Shown in pieces: positions 1 through 11,765 of a stretch of DNA of 64,000 nucleotides. Both the position numbers and the translations under genes were made by a program. Source of the stretch: Typhlomys cinereus. Lineage: Eukaryota > Chordata > Mammalia > Rodentia > Platacanthomyidae. The stretch is from the NCBI GenBank assembly GCA_023101885.1, contig JALPQD010000404.1, positions 1,208,470 through 1,272,469 on the forward strand, read 5' to 3'. Under the pieces are notes generated by a model, which saw only the letters and a list, made by a program, of their open reading frames with translations, did no database searches and had not been told where the DNA came from. Each line of letters opens with the position of its first letter. The stretch's first letter is position 1.

Positions 1-661
1 ACTTTCCTTTATATGTGGAGATTCGTTTTGTGGCCCAATGTGTTATTTATTTTGGAGAAAGTTCCATGTGCTGCTGAGAAACATGTGTATTCTTTGGTGT
101 ATGGATGAAAAGTTCAATAGAGATCTGTAAGGTCCATTTCAGTAAGGGTTTGATTAAGTTCCGAAGTGTCTCTGTTAAGCTTTTGAACTGTTGATCTATT
201 ACATGTTAAAAAGGCGGTATTGAAAACCCTATGAATTATTGTTTTGGGGTTGATTTCTCACTTTAGATGCTGTAGGGTTTGCTTAATGAATGTGGAGGGG
301 CCCGTATTAGGTCCATATATGTTCAGTATTGTGAAGTATTCCTGGTGAATTGTGCCTGTGACTAAAATGTAGTATCCATCTGTGTCTCTTATGATTTTTT
401 TTTGGTTTGAAGTCCACTTTGTCTGATAGCATTAATGGCTACCCCTGCCTGTTTCCTGGTTCTATTAGCTTGCAGAATTTTGGACCAGCCTTTTATTTTT
501 AGGATGTGCCTGTCTTTCCCGGTGAGATGAGTTTCATGCAGGCAGCAGATTGATGGGTTGTGATTTTTGATCCAAGTTTGTAATCTGTGTCTCTTGATTG
601 GTGAGTTAATTCCATTGACATTTAATGTTATAATGGAGAAATTATTTTTAATTCTGGACAT
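1..661 (-). pseudogene. L1 ORF2 N-terminus (endonuclease start), partial
   Basis: ORF2p carries an APE-type endonuclease followed by reverse transcriptase. The open segment 661-389 shows the start of the endonuclease: ITLNVNGINSPIKRHRLQ (metal-binding Asn) and CCLHETHLTGKDRHILKIKGW (catalytic Glu in the E-T-H motif). The frame ends at 389. Homology continues to base 1 in other frames: the DNA at 1-150 aligns closely with 49,815-49,960 in the second antisense L1. The reverse transcriptase lies outside the window. Confidence 0.88.
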
Positions 662-699
662 TTTTTATGTTTAGTGGCTTTTTTAAGTGTATTATTTAG

Positions 700-1787
700 C
701 TTTTAGGTTTTGGTGTTATTATACTTCTCTTCTTTCCTCCTGGATATGCTTGTTTTTTTTTTTTTTTTTGAGCTCTAATATCATTTCTAGCATTTCTGAA
801 GGCCTGGTTTGGTAGACATGTAAGTTTTCAAGTTGTCTTTGTGCTGGAAACCTTTTCTTTCTCCCTCGATCATGGTGGATAGTTTTGCTGGGCATATCAG
901 CCTGGGTTGACATTTTTGCTCATTTAATACATGAAGTACATCTCTCCAAGCTCTTCTTGCTTTTACTGCTTCCATTGAGAAATCATTTGTTGTTTTAATA
1001 GGTTTACCTTTAAAAGTGACTTATTTTTTCCCTTTGAAGTGCTCAGCACCTTTTCTTTGTCTTGATTATGGAGTGTTTTGACTATTATTTTCCATGGCCA
1101 GTTTCTATTTTGGTCATATCTGTTTAGGGTCCGCAATTCCTCTTGTATTTTCATGGGCCTCTCATTCTCTAGATGAGGGAAGTTTTTCTTGATGATAATT
1201 TAAAAAATTTCTACAGGTGTGGTATTTTGGGATTCTTGCTCTGGTATTCCATGAATGCACATGTTAGGCTTCTTCAGGGTGTCCGATAACCCTTGAATAT
1301 TCTTCTCCATTATCTTTTTGACTTTATCAACCTCTTCCATTGAGCTGGTTAATACTCCCACTTTGTCTTCAAGATCTGAAATTCTATTTTCTGCCTCATT
1401 AGTTCTGCTGATAAGACTCACTGTTGAGTTCTGGGTTGAAGATAACTTGTCTTCTAGTTCAATTTTAAACTCTGCCTGAGACTGTTTTAACTGCTCTATG
1501 CCCATTTTTGTTTCTTGGACTGTTTTTCTCAACTCCTTCAAGTGTCTGTTTTGTTCTTGTTCAAAGTGGTTGATGCAGTTATTTAACTCCTCCCTGGTTT
1601 TCTCTTTCATAGTATTGATCATGGTAATGATCATGTTTTGAAAGTCATTATCCTGGGCCTGGCTTTCTTGGCTATTTTCTGTGAATTTTTTTTGGTTTGA
1701 ATCTGTCATTGTGGGGTTAATTCTTTCGGTGGGATATTTTTCTCCTTGGTTTTTGTTTCTCATGGATCTGCATTTTGACTTGGACAT
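700..1787 (-). pseudogene. L1 ORF1 (RNA-binding chaperone), frame-broken
   Basis: L1 ORF1p is the trimeric nucleic-acid chaperone that coats L1 RNA. The first 195 codons are open (1787-1200): a charged N-terminus, then a heptad-rich coiled coil with the segment NRISDLEDKVGVL and the linker LKKPNMCIHGIPEQES, matching the coiled-coil to RRM transition of the family. The rest of the RRM and the C-terminal domain lie in other frames: 1154-963 contains LNRYDQNRN and 975-787 contains RRAWRDVLHVLNEQKCQPR, the usual C-terminal signature. At least two frameshifts separate these blocks. The start at 1787 (MSKSKCRSMRNKNQ) aligns with the ORF1 start of the element near 51.5 kb. Confidence 0.88.
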
Positions 1788-2639
1788 TGTTGTTTTGTCT
1801 CTTGAGACCGTTCAGATTCTGTGTGTTTTTGAATGAACTGATCTAGTTGATATTAATATTCTCTGGCAGTTATTGCTAGTGGTTTCCTTGGAGGTGGGTA
1901 CGTTTGTCTGTTGTTATTATTTCCTGGGTGGGGGTATTAGGCTGTTAGTACATCAATTAAATCTGGTTTAGTACACAGCAGGTGACTATTAGTGTGGTAG
2001 TGTACTTTTTCAATTTAGTACCTTGATGATATGTGAGGACGAGTGGTATAGTTCCTGAAGTTTTATATGGTTTGGGGGTGGCTATATGGAAAAGTTATTT
2101 TATAGTGATTAATAATTGAAAGAAGCAGGATGGTAAAAAGGGGTTTACTTATCTTTGGGCTGGCTTTGAAGAATCTCTCCCATGTGATAGAATGATTTTA
2201 GAGGACTTCAGATATATGGTATTCATCCCCTAGAGCTTTGCTTGGGTTTTCTTTGGACTCTGTTGGTTTCTGAAGAACAGTGTGTCCTTACTGGGATGCA
2301 GGGTGACCTGAAGTTTCTAGGGTGGCAGGGCAGGTGGACCAGCAAAGGGGCTGGTGGCCAGCTAGTTGTGCACCTCACCTTGGACCCTGGGAGTAGCCTA
2401 GAGTTCCAGCCAACCCCAGGAAGGCTGGATGCTCCTCAGGCTGGCCGGGGGAGTTGCTGGGACGGGTTGCTGGGGGTTACCTGAGACACAGAGTGACCTG
2501 AAGCATCTGGGCCTGTGCTGGTCGGTGTTGTTGCAGTCCATGCGCTGCAACCTTGAATCCAGGGCTCCCCTCGACAAGGTGGGCAAGGCTTAGGTGAATG
2601 AGAAACAAATACATGCACAACTCTGTACTGGGTGAATCT

Positions 2640-2910
2640 GAGTACAGTTTATTGGAATATCCTCACAGCTTTTATGTTAGGAAATTTTGGGGCAGAGAAT
2701 GCTGCACCTATAGACTGACAGGTATTTTTCTAATCAGCAGGAATCACCTTCAGGATAAACAGTCTTTAAGAATTTAACTCATTGTTTAAGGGTGAGACAC
2801 AAACAAATCCTTATCACATCTTAACAGTTTTTTTCCCAGCCCTCCAGCAGGTTTTTTCCTAGCCCTCTGCTTCTCTAAATTTTTCTATCTTGTAATATCC
2901 CACCAAGCAG
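2640..2910 (-). other. Possible LTR fragment
   Basis: Just upstream of the antisense L1. On the minus strand, AATAAACTGTACTCAG near 2640-2655 looks like an LTR polyadenylation region, comparable in style to the LTR polyA regions at 14.48 kb and 25.2 kb. No ends or target duplications were recognised, so this is only a suggestion. Confidence 0.25.
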
Positions 2911-3719
2911 TCACAGGGTCTAAGTTTGTATTGTTGTATTTAACAAAGACTTCATTTGAGGTTTAGTTAAAATACACTGAGATTGAGCTTCTTATTAGTT
3001 TGTGTTATAGTTATTATATATTTTTGTAAATGGTAAAGGTGAAGCTGTTGGAGGGGGGTGTATATTATACATTATTTTTTTTTCTTTTTGAGTATATTAG
3101 ATTTTGGCTGTTATCATATAAGTTGGCCTACATTAGGTTATAATGGTAAGAACTATATTAAAATTTATTTTATTTATTTATACTTTTTATTAACTCATGT
3201 GCTCTATAAGAAATAGTGTGTGTTAATTTTAGGAATCATTTATTATTTTCTATTAACTGTGTTTTATAAGAAATAGTTATATACTAATTTTAGTGAACAG
3301 ATGGCATAGTCTCATATATGTAGAATTTCTGAATTAATTTCATAAGAGTCATATTTTTAGGGAATTTTATCTATCTGTGTTTTAGGCCTCTTGAAATTAT
3401 TCTCTAATTTCTTTACAATCAGTGTATACATTCTGGTTAACAAAAAATACAGAATGTGCAAGTTGCTTTGTTTTTCTGAGATATTACATTTCAGTGCAGA
3501 GCAAAACTTAGCCAAAAGCAGGCACCTCAGCTTCCTTTACTCAAAAATATGAACATTAAGTTTTATGAATTTCTCTTTGCCAAGTGATTCTAAAATACAT
3601 TACAAGTAAACTAGTTTTGAAAAAAACTGTAAACCATCTGGGTCAGTCTATTCTATGTATACATGGTATTTTATTGAGCAATCACTTTGTAATTATGACG
3701 AGTTACAAAATGGTCAACA
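2911..3719. other. AT-rich sequence, nothing recognised
   Basis: AT-rich sequence with a short internal duplication around 3185-3290 ('ataagaaatagt' occurs twice). No coding potential or named repeat was recognised. Confidence 0.5.
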
Positions 3720-3735
3720 AAAAGTTGGAAAGGTG

Positions 3736-4020
3736 GGGCTGGAGAGATGGCTCAGGGGTTAAGCCTCTGCCTTGCAGGCAAAAAGTCCTGGGTTTCGGAT
3801 CCCAGACCCCATGTATAGACACCTGACAGAAGCAGGGGCGGCCTGTGCTTCTGGTCCTGGTGGGCAGAGCCTGTGAATCCCCTGGGCTGAGTAAACAAGG
3901 AGGAGGTGGAGGCATCCATGGTGGTTCCCGAATTCGCCCCTGGTTCTACAGACACACATACATACACACAAGCACGCACACACACGCACAATTGAATAAA
4001 AATAATAATAAAATTTTTTT
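3736..4020 (+). mobile_element. tRNA-headed SINE with 16-bp target duplications
   Basis: The copy begins GGGCTGGAGAGATGGCTCAG, with an A-box-like TGGCTCAGGGG and a B-box-like GGTTTCGGATCC about 40 bases on, giving an internal RNA polymerase III promoter. A non-tRNA body of about 150 bp follows, then a CA-rich stretch, AATTGAATAAA and an AATAAT/A-rich tail. It is flanked by perfect direct repeats aaaagttggaaaggtg at 3720-3735 and 4021-4036, the mark of L1-mediated retroposition. The head resembles rodent B2, but the body is different. Three further copies lie at 19.1, 20.5 and 47.8 kb. Confidence 0.93.
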
Positions 4021-4036
4021 AAAAGTTGGAAAGGTG

Positions 4037-7000
4037 AAATAACCCCTACTGCATTACAAGGAACACTAGGATAAAGTGTACACAAAAAAATCACATGGTT
4101 TAAGTACCATGATTACATTAAGGAATGACAGGACAAGGTGTTCTCTGCAGTAGACAACAGAAATCATTTGTAAGGAGATTGGGAAACTGTCAAGGGTGCA
4201 TCCAGAGGTTATGTAGCAGGATGCCAAGAGAAAGAACTAAAACAACAAAACACCCTGTTGCAATTGCTTGACCGAAACAGTATGGCAGGGTGCCTTCCAT
4301 TTCCAATCAGGATGTGTTAAGACAGTAGGATTAGGCAAATACATTAAAATACAAAAAAAAAAAAAAAAAGCTGGGGTTTCCTGACTGCTCTCAGACACAG
4401 GAAAGTCAGAGGAATAGGCTAGTTGTATGTGAAAAAGACATAGTTTCAAAATGGAGGTCTTGGGAAATATACACACACACACACACACACTCACACACAA
4501 CAAATATGCACATGCATGTGTGCACCAACCAAACAACCAACATACCAATCAGCTATTGATTAATAAAATTCCTTATTAGTCAGGTAACTGTTCTTGATGT
4601 TTAACCCTGCTATGGAATGTCACATTGCCTTAAAAATCATTAGTAATTCTTTATTATCCACATCTGAATATAAGACCCTATCTCTTTCCCTTTAGAAACC
4701 TGAAGAACACTCATCTATTGCATTTCTTGGCATTATTATAGAAATTATAATATTTTTAGTAAGCTTATATGGATGGCAAGTCAAAGAAACATTAATATTT
4801 TAAATATAGGATGTCGAAATTTAAGGATGTATGTTTTAACTAATTTTACTGTTCATGAAATAGCATTTAAAGTTGTGTCTACATTTTCTGAATTCTTGTA
4901 GACCAATATTTGTATACAAATGTCTGAATCTAGAGGAGAAATAAATAAGCATACAGGAAAGCTTCCTCCTCCTTCAGACTTCTAGAGTTGAAGATTTTAT
5001 AAATAAAACTGATCAGTTGTTTCTAAGGAGAAATGAAATCCACCTGAAAGGGGAGGGAAAAATCTAATGTTTAATCAAGCAGAAATTTAGGAATGAGCCC
5101 CTCTTCATTTTACCTGCACTTTCACATAAAGCTGAAAGTCTCTGAGGAAAGATTTTGTTCTCCAACCACAGGCAGTGTTCCAAAGTAGCCAGGAGCCCCC
5201 ATGAGAGTGCATTGTTAAGCCATAAGGCTTAACTTGTCTCACCGCCCTAAGTTTACACACAACAGCTATTACTGCTTACAGTTAGGGCTACCAAGTCCAA
5301 GTAAGTAGAGCTGGCCTCTGTATATGCAGACCCTTGACACATAGTCCATCTGGACCTTTAGCAGTCCAGAAACAACTTCACACAGGAAACATGGCCTTCA
5401 TAGACAGCAGACAGAAGAGGAGTAGCGTGATGTTTATTTTACAAAAACCCTAATACCAAGCAATTCCTATTTCTAAATATGTAGTTTGAGTGTAAATTAG
5501 CATTAGGATTAGGTTATTATTTACTGTAGGGCATTGGTGATTTGAGTTTCACATGACAAAGGATCACCCATCATCACCCACCACATGGCAAACCTGAGGG
5601 AATATTTTACCTTCAAAGCAATAAAATTAAGTGAAAGTATCTGAAAATACTGAATAAATTTCTTTTGTCATGTTAAATGAAAAAAATAGTTGTTATGCAC
5701 TTTGCATGAATTATGGATTCATTTTCCCTTTCAGAGTTATAGGAATCCATGCAATATTTAATATTGAGAAAGCTAATTAGCATTGCATTCAATTTTATAT
5801 GTGCATATTGGGAGTCAGTGAATGCAAAATTACAAAATTAAACAAAGAGAAAAAGTGGCTTCTGGTCTTTGTCATATTACATTGCTTGTGATAAAGGTCA
5901 GAATAAGTGTCAAGTCATCATGAAAGGACAATAGTGGAGGGTAAAATTCATTACATATGAAGGTTATCTCAAATTTATTTCTGATTTTATATAGAAGATG
6001 TTACCATGGATTTTCAATATTTGTTAATCCTTTTAAAATAATTGATGTTAGAGTTTGTATTGTCCTCAGAGACTATTTCTTCTATCAAATAGGATGAATA
6101 ATTTGTCCAGTATAGTCTAGCATATCTCAACACATAGAGGGATAATAAGGATGTTTTGCACTAACCATCAGCTGCTCCAAGACCAGTATGCATCTGAATT
6201 TTTGTATGAATATGTGTTTGTGTGTATTTGTGAGTGTATAAAATTTTTATAGTACTTTAAGTTCTACTTACACAATTACATAATGAGCAGTAAATATCAA
6301 TGGTATTGGTATGAGGACAGGGGTCACAATGTAGCAGGGTTACAGCGCTAAGAACATGAGTTTGTATCCATAGAACCCCCAGCAACACAAGCATGGGAGT
6401 CCATGAATGTGATACCAGTGCTTTTATGGGGAAATATGAGGAAGAGACTCAGGGATTCCCAGAAGCACAGCAGAAACCTAGTCTGACATCCACAGCAGAA
6501 ACAACCAATAAATGTTGCCCAATAGAAGGAGAATGTTAAACACTCACAGCTGAGGCCATTCTGTGTGTTGCACTCACATGCATTGATTGACATACATGGA
6601 TTTTCACACACAGACAAGTACCGAGGTAACAATCTTGAATGAGACAAAATTATGATGAAATTGTTGAACAGAAAGGTAAAGTGGTAATTCAAACATACAT
6701 AGTTGGAATTAACTCAGTTCTCTGCTTTAATTTACTTCATCATAGTAGGAGCAGGGGTAGCAAAATCAAGATGAGTTTCTTTTCTTAACTATAGATGCTG
6801 AAATGCATGGATCTGCTCACATGGTAGCAGAATATGTTGTAAGGGCCTCTTTCACAATTTCTGGGCTCATATTTGTGTTGCAGGCACAGAAGGAAAATGG
6901 GTAAATCTAGGCATTTCAGAATCAAATGAATGTGTAAATCAGATTTAGGAATTTACATACATAGGCCTAAGAATATACCACTCCCTTTAATATTCCATCT

Positions 7001-7136
7001 CATGGAAGATACCAAATGTGGACTTGTGAAAATACCAACATTCTAACTATGAAAGAAAATGAGTTAAATATGCTAAAATGCGTGGCATGAAACACATTCC
7101 TAAATATTTTTCTACTTTTCTGATAGGGGAAAGTTT
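4037..7136. other. Non-coding flank of the V2R remnant
   Basis: Mostly AT-rich unique-looking sequence. It includes an A-run at 4353-4370 and a CA microsatellite at about 4471-4499. I looked for a V2R exon 1 upstream of the exon 2 at 7137 and did not find one. Confidence 0.5.
4471..4499. repeat. (CA)n microsatellite
   Basis: An alternating ac tract of about 13 units with one interruption. Confidence 0.9.
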
Positions 7137-7437
7137 CACAATTACCAATTATTTTTGGTCACACAATTTGCTATTGGAGAGATCAACAGGAATCTCCATC
7201 TTCTACCCAATATGTCTATCTTTAGGATTTAGGATTTGTGATCAACAACATCCCTCACAAAGAAAGTGGTGTCATGGCAAAAGTCTTCAGTTTTCTCACA
7301 GAGGTAAAAGATTGTCATCAATTACAACTGTAGAAGGGAGATGCAGATAGCTGATGTACTTACAGGAACATTATGGACAACATCTTTCCAAATAGGGACA
7401 CTACTGGAACGCTACAATTTCCCACAGGTGAGCTAGG
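7137..7437 (+). pseudogene. Vmn2r-ps: V2R pseudogene A, exon 2
   Basis: The acceptor (tgatag before 7137) and donor (cccacag then gtgagc at 7438) are both recognisable, giving 301 nt. One frame reads NYQLFLVTQFAIGEINRN then LHLLPNMS, the conserved V2R segment of the type YQ-LAL-FAI-EIN-NP-LLPN. After several in-frame stops it resumes with INYNCRREMQIADVLTGT and ends in a TLLERYNFPQ-like sequence, the usual exon 2 end. The central part (about 7225-7300) is the most decayed. Confidence 0.87.
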
Positions 7438-7699
7438 TTTCATTGTGGATTTTGAAGCCACATTTTTTCTGTAATGTTTAACAGGTCTTCAAAGATAAGA
7501 ATAGGAAATGTTATATACTCTTCTTTCAGTGGTAATAATTGAGAAATGCATTGATATATTCACCTTGCCTTAGAATGGAAAAGAAAGAGGAAGATAAGAC
7601 AAATTTAGGACTTCGTTTGAATGCTCTATTATATGAATAATTTTTTGTACAATTATCACGAAGTTAGATATAACCTTAAAAAATAGGATTAACAAGTTT

Positions 7700-8022
7700 C
7701 CCTGAGCTTTTGGATGGGGAAAGATTTAGCTGGTCTGTTTCCAGGTGATTAATGTAGGGTCTTTGGTGTTTTGAATTATGGTTTGACATGTTGACCCCCA
7801 GGGTCTAGCATGAGTCACAGGCAGTGGGGTCCTTAGAGGCAAGGGATTAACATGGTAATGTTCCTATGCTGGCAGGGAGCCCAGGAAAGGGCTCTGGGTT
7901 ATGCCACTGAGTCCTTACACCTCACTAGGGGGAGCGTGCAGGGGGGATGGGGTGGTTGAAGAAAGGGGGAGGCCTGGGTATCTATTGATATTGTATGATT
8001 GTAGAAATAATAAAATATTAAT
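7700..8022 (+). mobile_element. 5'-inverted (twin-primed) L1 3' end in V2R intron
   Basis: Bases 7700 to about 7783 are L1 3' UTR in antisense (like 16,570-16,660). From about 7784 the next L1 3' UTR block continues in sense (like 61,065-61,400), ending in a G-rich tract and an A-rich tail near 8022. Flanking direct repeats of about 20 bp (aaaaaataggattaacaagt at ~7679, aaaaataggattagcaaa at ~8023) show this is one insertion, so the inversion arose during integration. Confidence 0.85.
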
Positions 8023-8115
8023 AAAAATAGGATTAGCAAATTTTATGCCTAACATTTCTACCTGGTGATGATACATCACTGATATGATTTTATTACAATG
8101 TTGTTCCTCTTCCAG

Positions 8116-8910
8116 TTTACTTTTGGGACTTTTGACACTATCTGCAGTGACAGAAGCTTGTTTTCATCTCTGCACGAAATAGACACCAAGAACACATTTC
8201 TATCACATGGCATTATCTTCTTGATACTTCATTTCAATTGCACATGGGTAGGGTGGCGGATCGCTGATGACCATAGAGGTGGTCACATTCTATCAGACTT
8301 GAGAAGAGAAATGGACAGGAATCACATCTACATAGCTTTCTCAGGAATGATCCCTGTGAGAGGGGATTCAACCAAGCACAAGTCAGAGAATGATTCTGAG
8401 CAACTCCAAAAACATCAGCAAATTCTGTCATTATTTATGGTGTTGCTGATACTCTATTAAGATGCATAATAATTTTAGGGTATATTTTAGTGAATGGAAT
8501 GTCTGGATCTTAAACTTTCCTTGAATATATTGAACAGCAGGCTTAGCTTTTACATTTTGGATGCATCGCATGGAGCTTTAATATTTTTACATCACAGGGA
8601 GATTTCTGGTTTTACAAAATTTGTCCAAACAGTTACTACTTTCAAATACCCAAATGATAGCTCTCCTCCTGCCATATGGGATGTGTTCTTCAAGTATTCC
8701 TTTTCTGGGCTTGACTGTAAAATTTTGTAAAATGGTCTACCCAATGCCTCCTTAGAAATGCTTCCTGGGGAAGCATTTGACAGTCATTGGACTGAGGAAA
8801 GTTATAATATATACAATGCTGTGTATGCCATGGCCTACAGTCTGCATGAGACAACTCAACCAAGTGCAGAACTATGTGCTGATGAAGACAGGGTTATCAG
8901 CCTCTGGCAG
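8116..8910 (+). pseudogene. Vmn2r-ps: V2R pseudogene A, exon 3 (ligand-binding core)
   Basis: The acceptor is cctcttccag, ending at 8115. The exon is 795 nt, normal for this exon. Conserved blocks in order are FGTFDTICSDRSLFSSLH, LSHGIIFLILHFNCTWVGW, ADDHRGGHILSDLRREM, HGALIFLHHREISGFTKFVQ and ESYNIYNAVYAMAYSLHE. Two compensating frameshifts bracket about 8400-8550, the part between them reading SVIIYGVADTLLRCIIILGY in another frame, and there is a further in-frame stop at 8728-8730. The normal exon 3 splice donor is lost: the exon ends ctggcag followed by tt instead of gt. This is the clearest V2R exon in the window. Confidence 0.93.
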
Positions 8911-9611
8911 TTAATTCCAAGTCCATTGTGTTTTGTCGTCAGGGATGTACATTACTGTTCACTGGTAAAATTAGTGATATGAAGTATTTGTAATTAAGCT
9001 CTTTTTGACAAAAGTGCCAAAGAGAGTATTTCATTTACTGACTAGAGTGCAATGTAAGCCCTTATTCATTGATGTTTTAGTTTGAGAAGCCAGTATAAAA
9101 GAGGAAACATCTTGAATCAGCATCTAATTTCTATTGAAAACAACCTCACCAGTATTTCACAATACTATTATCTCTATTAAAAAAACAGATTGCCTGACTC
9201 ATATCTCACAGTATTATAAAAATTGGACAAATCATTTCAAACAGATTCTAGGCAATGCTTGGGTTTTACATATCGGCATGATCACTTTCTGCTACTGATT
9301 CATTGATAGTAGGCTTATTGTGCACACTGAAAAAAATTGAATTCAGAATGTTGGTGAGTTTCCAAAAATTTCAGCAATATCATGCTGGGACTGATATGTT
9401 TAATTTTTTATTCTGATTATTTTTGTTCAAAATGAAAATGTAGAATCATGATCCTTCCTTTACAATATTCCTTTTCATAACTATATAACATCATTTTCAC
9501 ATTTCAAAGATTCATTTTATATATCACATTAAGTCAATGAAATATTTACTAATTCTGGATGCATTGTATCTTTTTTGAGACTGTTTCTCATGAAGCATGT
9601 ACGTGTTTTAG

Positions 9612-9836
9612 CTTAACACTTTTTTGAAATAAAACCAATCAAAAATCATGTTGGAGACACCATGGTTTGGGATTTGAAAGAGAAATTTGATGCAGAATAT
9701 GACAATCTCAACTGGTGGAACTTTCTCAAGGTCTTGGAATGAATGTGAAATTGGGGAAGTTTTCTCTAAGTGTTCCTCAGGGTCAGAAATTCTCTTTATC
9801 GGAGGACATGATAGAGTGGACCACAGATTTATTGAG
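9612..9836 (+). pseudogene. Vmn2r-ps: V2R pseudogene A, exon 4
   Basis: A tttag acceptor precedes 9612 and a gtgtgt donor follows 9836, giving 225 nt against a family norm of about 228. Readable blocks are LNTFLK, then VGDTMVWDLKEKFDAEYDNL and NWWNFLKVLE, then after stops SEDMIEWTT. These match the V2R exon 4 pattern (Phe-Leu-Lys start, a Glu-Tyr-Asp segment, a Trp-Asn-Phe-Pro-like block, then SE-MI-W near the end). The stop just after KVLE and the frame change in the first 30 nt show it is non-functional. Confidence 0.85.
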
Positions 9837-9839
9837 GTG

Positions 9840-11110
9840 TGTTGCATGTGATTTCAATGCTGTCAATTACATGAGTAACCAATGTAAGATCTAGATTTTA
9901 TTTCAAGGTTTTGTGCAATATATTTTGCCATTTGCTTCCCATTTCTTCTTCACATCTTCACCTCTACTTTTACCACTGGGAATACTTCTATTCCTGAAGT
10001 GTTTCCTCCTATTTTTATGACCTTTATTACATGTTTGGCACATATAGTTCAACAATCACTGCTTGCTCTAGGATATTTATGGATAGCATGTATAACAACA
10101 GGGATACATCAGTTACAACACCATAGGAACAGGTGGTTTCTCTTGTGACAGCCATCACTGAAAACTGGTATTTACTCTGAAAGTGACAGGGTCAGATGAG
10201 ATTTTTATCTTACCCCACATGTGTAATTGATATGTCAAATCCTCAGCAGGTCTTATACATCTGAACCCCATCATAATGTGGTTGCCTTATGAACAAGCAA
10301 CACTGCTTGATGGTCCTCTTTCCTATCCTGTGACTGTCACATTCTTTCCCTCACCCTTTCTGAAATGATTCTGACTGAAGTGGAGGGATTTGGATCCCAT
10401 TTAGGCATTAGTTCTACATAGTCACGAATTTCTTTTCTTTAACCAGTTATGATTCTATATCGAACCACCACAGACTAAGATATGAAGTTTGCTGTTTATA
10501 AAATGAGAGCAATGTTAATCTATGTTTTAAAGATAAGTATTACAGAGTTAAGTTTGTTTCAACATCAACTTCTCAAATTCACCTGAATGAATTCTCCCAT
10601 AGAGCCTTGTGTCTATCTCTGCATGTGCTGCCTGTCAGTCAGGATCACAGTATAGGCATGTGCTCTCTTTCTTGTTGGGCAGCCATAAATCTACCAGAAA
10701 CGATGTATAAATCCTCACAACATTGAGTCATTGTCAGGCATGTTTATTGTTTGTTCTTTAACTCAAATAAATCATCACCAAGTCTGTTTCTTAGTGTTTT
10801 TTTGCATTATCTAGAATAAAATAACATTCTTTATTCTTCTAATTCTGTTGGAATGAAGTTATTTTGTCAAATATTAGGATTAATATACATATTTGTTTCA
10901 TAAGCCAATTGTCATATAAAAACTTTTTGCTTATTTTACCTTCAGATGAGATCTTTCTTAGAATAAGCAGAGTGCAGGGTATTTGTTTATTAATTATATA
11001 TGCTCATTCATATATTTTGAGGAAGTTGAGACCATTAATATCTAATAGTATTATAAAATATGGGTATTGATAACTGTAATTTTAGAATGGCAAAAATGTT
11101 TGTTTTCTTA
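9840..11110. other. Nothing recognised
   Basis: Unique-looking sequence. I searched it for V2R exon 5 (the CSESCGPG block) and exon 6 to extend pseudogene A and found neither. Confidence 0.5.
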
Positions 11111-11121
11111 GTCCAATTGCT

Positions 11122-11200
11122 TAGTGTATATATATGTATATTTACATATGTATATGTATATTATGTATATATATGTATATATACATGTATGTATGTTTTA
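11122..11200. repeat. TA/TATG-rich simple repeat
   Basis: Degenerate tatatg and tatgtata units directly abutting the 3' end of the antisense L1 that follows. Confidence 0.8.
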
Positions 11201-11765
11201 TTTTTCTCCAACTTTTTTTTACTTATTATATAAGCTTAATAAGTACTCCCTTGTACTCTCCCCCTTCCTTCCATCCTTTCAACCTCCTCCCTACCTTCCC
11301 CTCTCTCAGTGTCTCCCCCTTCTTCACTTCCATCCATAAGAACATCCTTTTGAGTGAACGTCAAACTTTCCTCTGAGTCCTCCACCACAGTGAGGACTCA
11401 GGACTCAGTGGCATAACCCAGAGCCCCTTCTTGGGCTCCCCAATAGTATGGGAACTCTATTATAACTGTTAATTCCTTGACTCTAAAAACCCTACTGCCT
11501 GGAGCCTTCTCCCCTGTGATCTTTGTTAGATTCTGGGGTGTCATTAACATGTCAGCCATTGTGCAGGTCAGGCAAAGTTCATTTCTGGCTGCTACAGCCC
11601 TAACTTGTATGGAGTGTCTTGCATATAGTTGGACTTCCACATCTTTAGGCTTTTACAATCTTGCCACCTCCTCTTCCTCAAGGTTCCCTGAGCTTTAGGA
11701 TGGGGATAGATTTGGCTAGTCTAAGGTCTTTGGTGTTTTTAGAATATATTTTGACTTCATATTCT
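11190..11765 (-). mobile_element. L1 3' end, antisense
   Basis: Read on the minus strand, L1 3' UTR ends in a polypurine tract (pyrimidine-rich on the plus strand at about 11,245-11,330) and an A-rich tail. The plus strand contains the recurring blocks 'gaggactcaggactcagtgg' near 11,392 and 'gtcattaacatgtcagccat' near 11,540, shared with 16.3, 41.7 and 45.6 kb. Only the last ~570 bp are present: a 5'-truncated insertion. Confidence 0.88.

Larger units (their letters stand above)
1..2620 (-). mobile_element. LINE-1, 5' portion, antisense, runs off left edge
   Basis: Read on the minus strand, this is an L1 in the order 5' UTR (about 2620-1790), ORF1 (1787 to about 700) and the beginning of ORF2 (661 to 1), continuing off the left edge. 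The 5' UTR is GC-richer than its surroundings and carries at least two copies of a monomer about 192 bp apart, marked by the plus-strand string 'gtgacctgaag' near 2303 and 2495. ORF1 and ORF2 are both frame-broken, so the copy is dead. The same order recurs at 45.3-52.1 kb (minus) and 62.0-64 kb (plus), which supports the assignment. Confidence 0.9.
7137..9836 (+). pseudogene. Vmn2r-ps: V2R pseudogene A (exons 2, 3, 4)
   Basis: A plus-strand series in the correct V2R order and spacing: exon 2 (7137-7437), exon 3 (8116-8910) and exon 4 (9612-9836), all encoding parts of the extracellular Venus-flytrap domain. V2Rs are class C GPCRs of basal vomeronasal neurons that detect peptide and protein pheromones. 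Exon 1, the cysteine-rich exon 5 and the seven-transmembrane exon 6 were not found on this strand downstream; the next 2 kb is L1 and ERV. Stops and frameshifts occur in every exon, so it is a dead gene. Intron 2 contains a twin-primed L1. Confidence 0.88.

Noticed and set aside
389..913. Several overlapping minus-strand ORFs as independent genes
   Set aside because: They are shifted-frame pieces of L1 ORF1 and ORF2 in one element.
2242..2618. Gly/Pro-rich ORFs on both strands as a gene
   Set aside because: They lie in the GC-rich monomeric 5' UTR of the antisense L1.
3703..4094. Overlapping 60-110 codon ORFs around 3.8 kb
   Set aside because: Shadows of the SINE; equivalent ORFs recur in each of its four copies.
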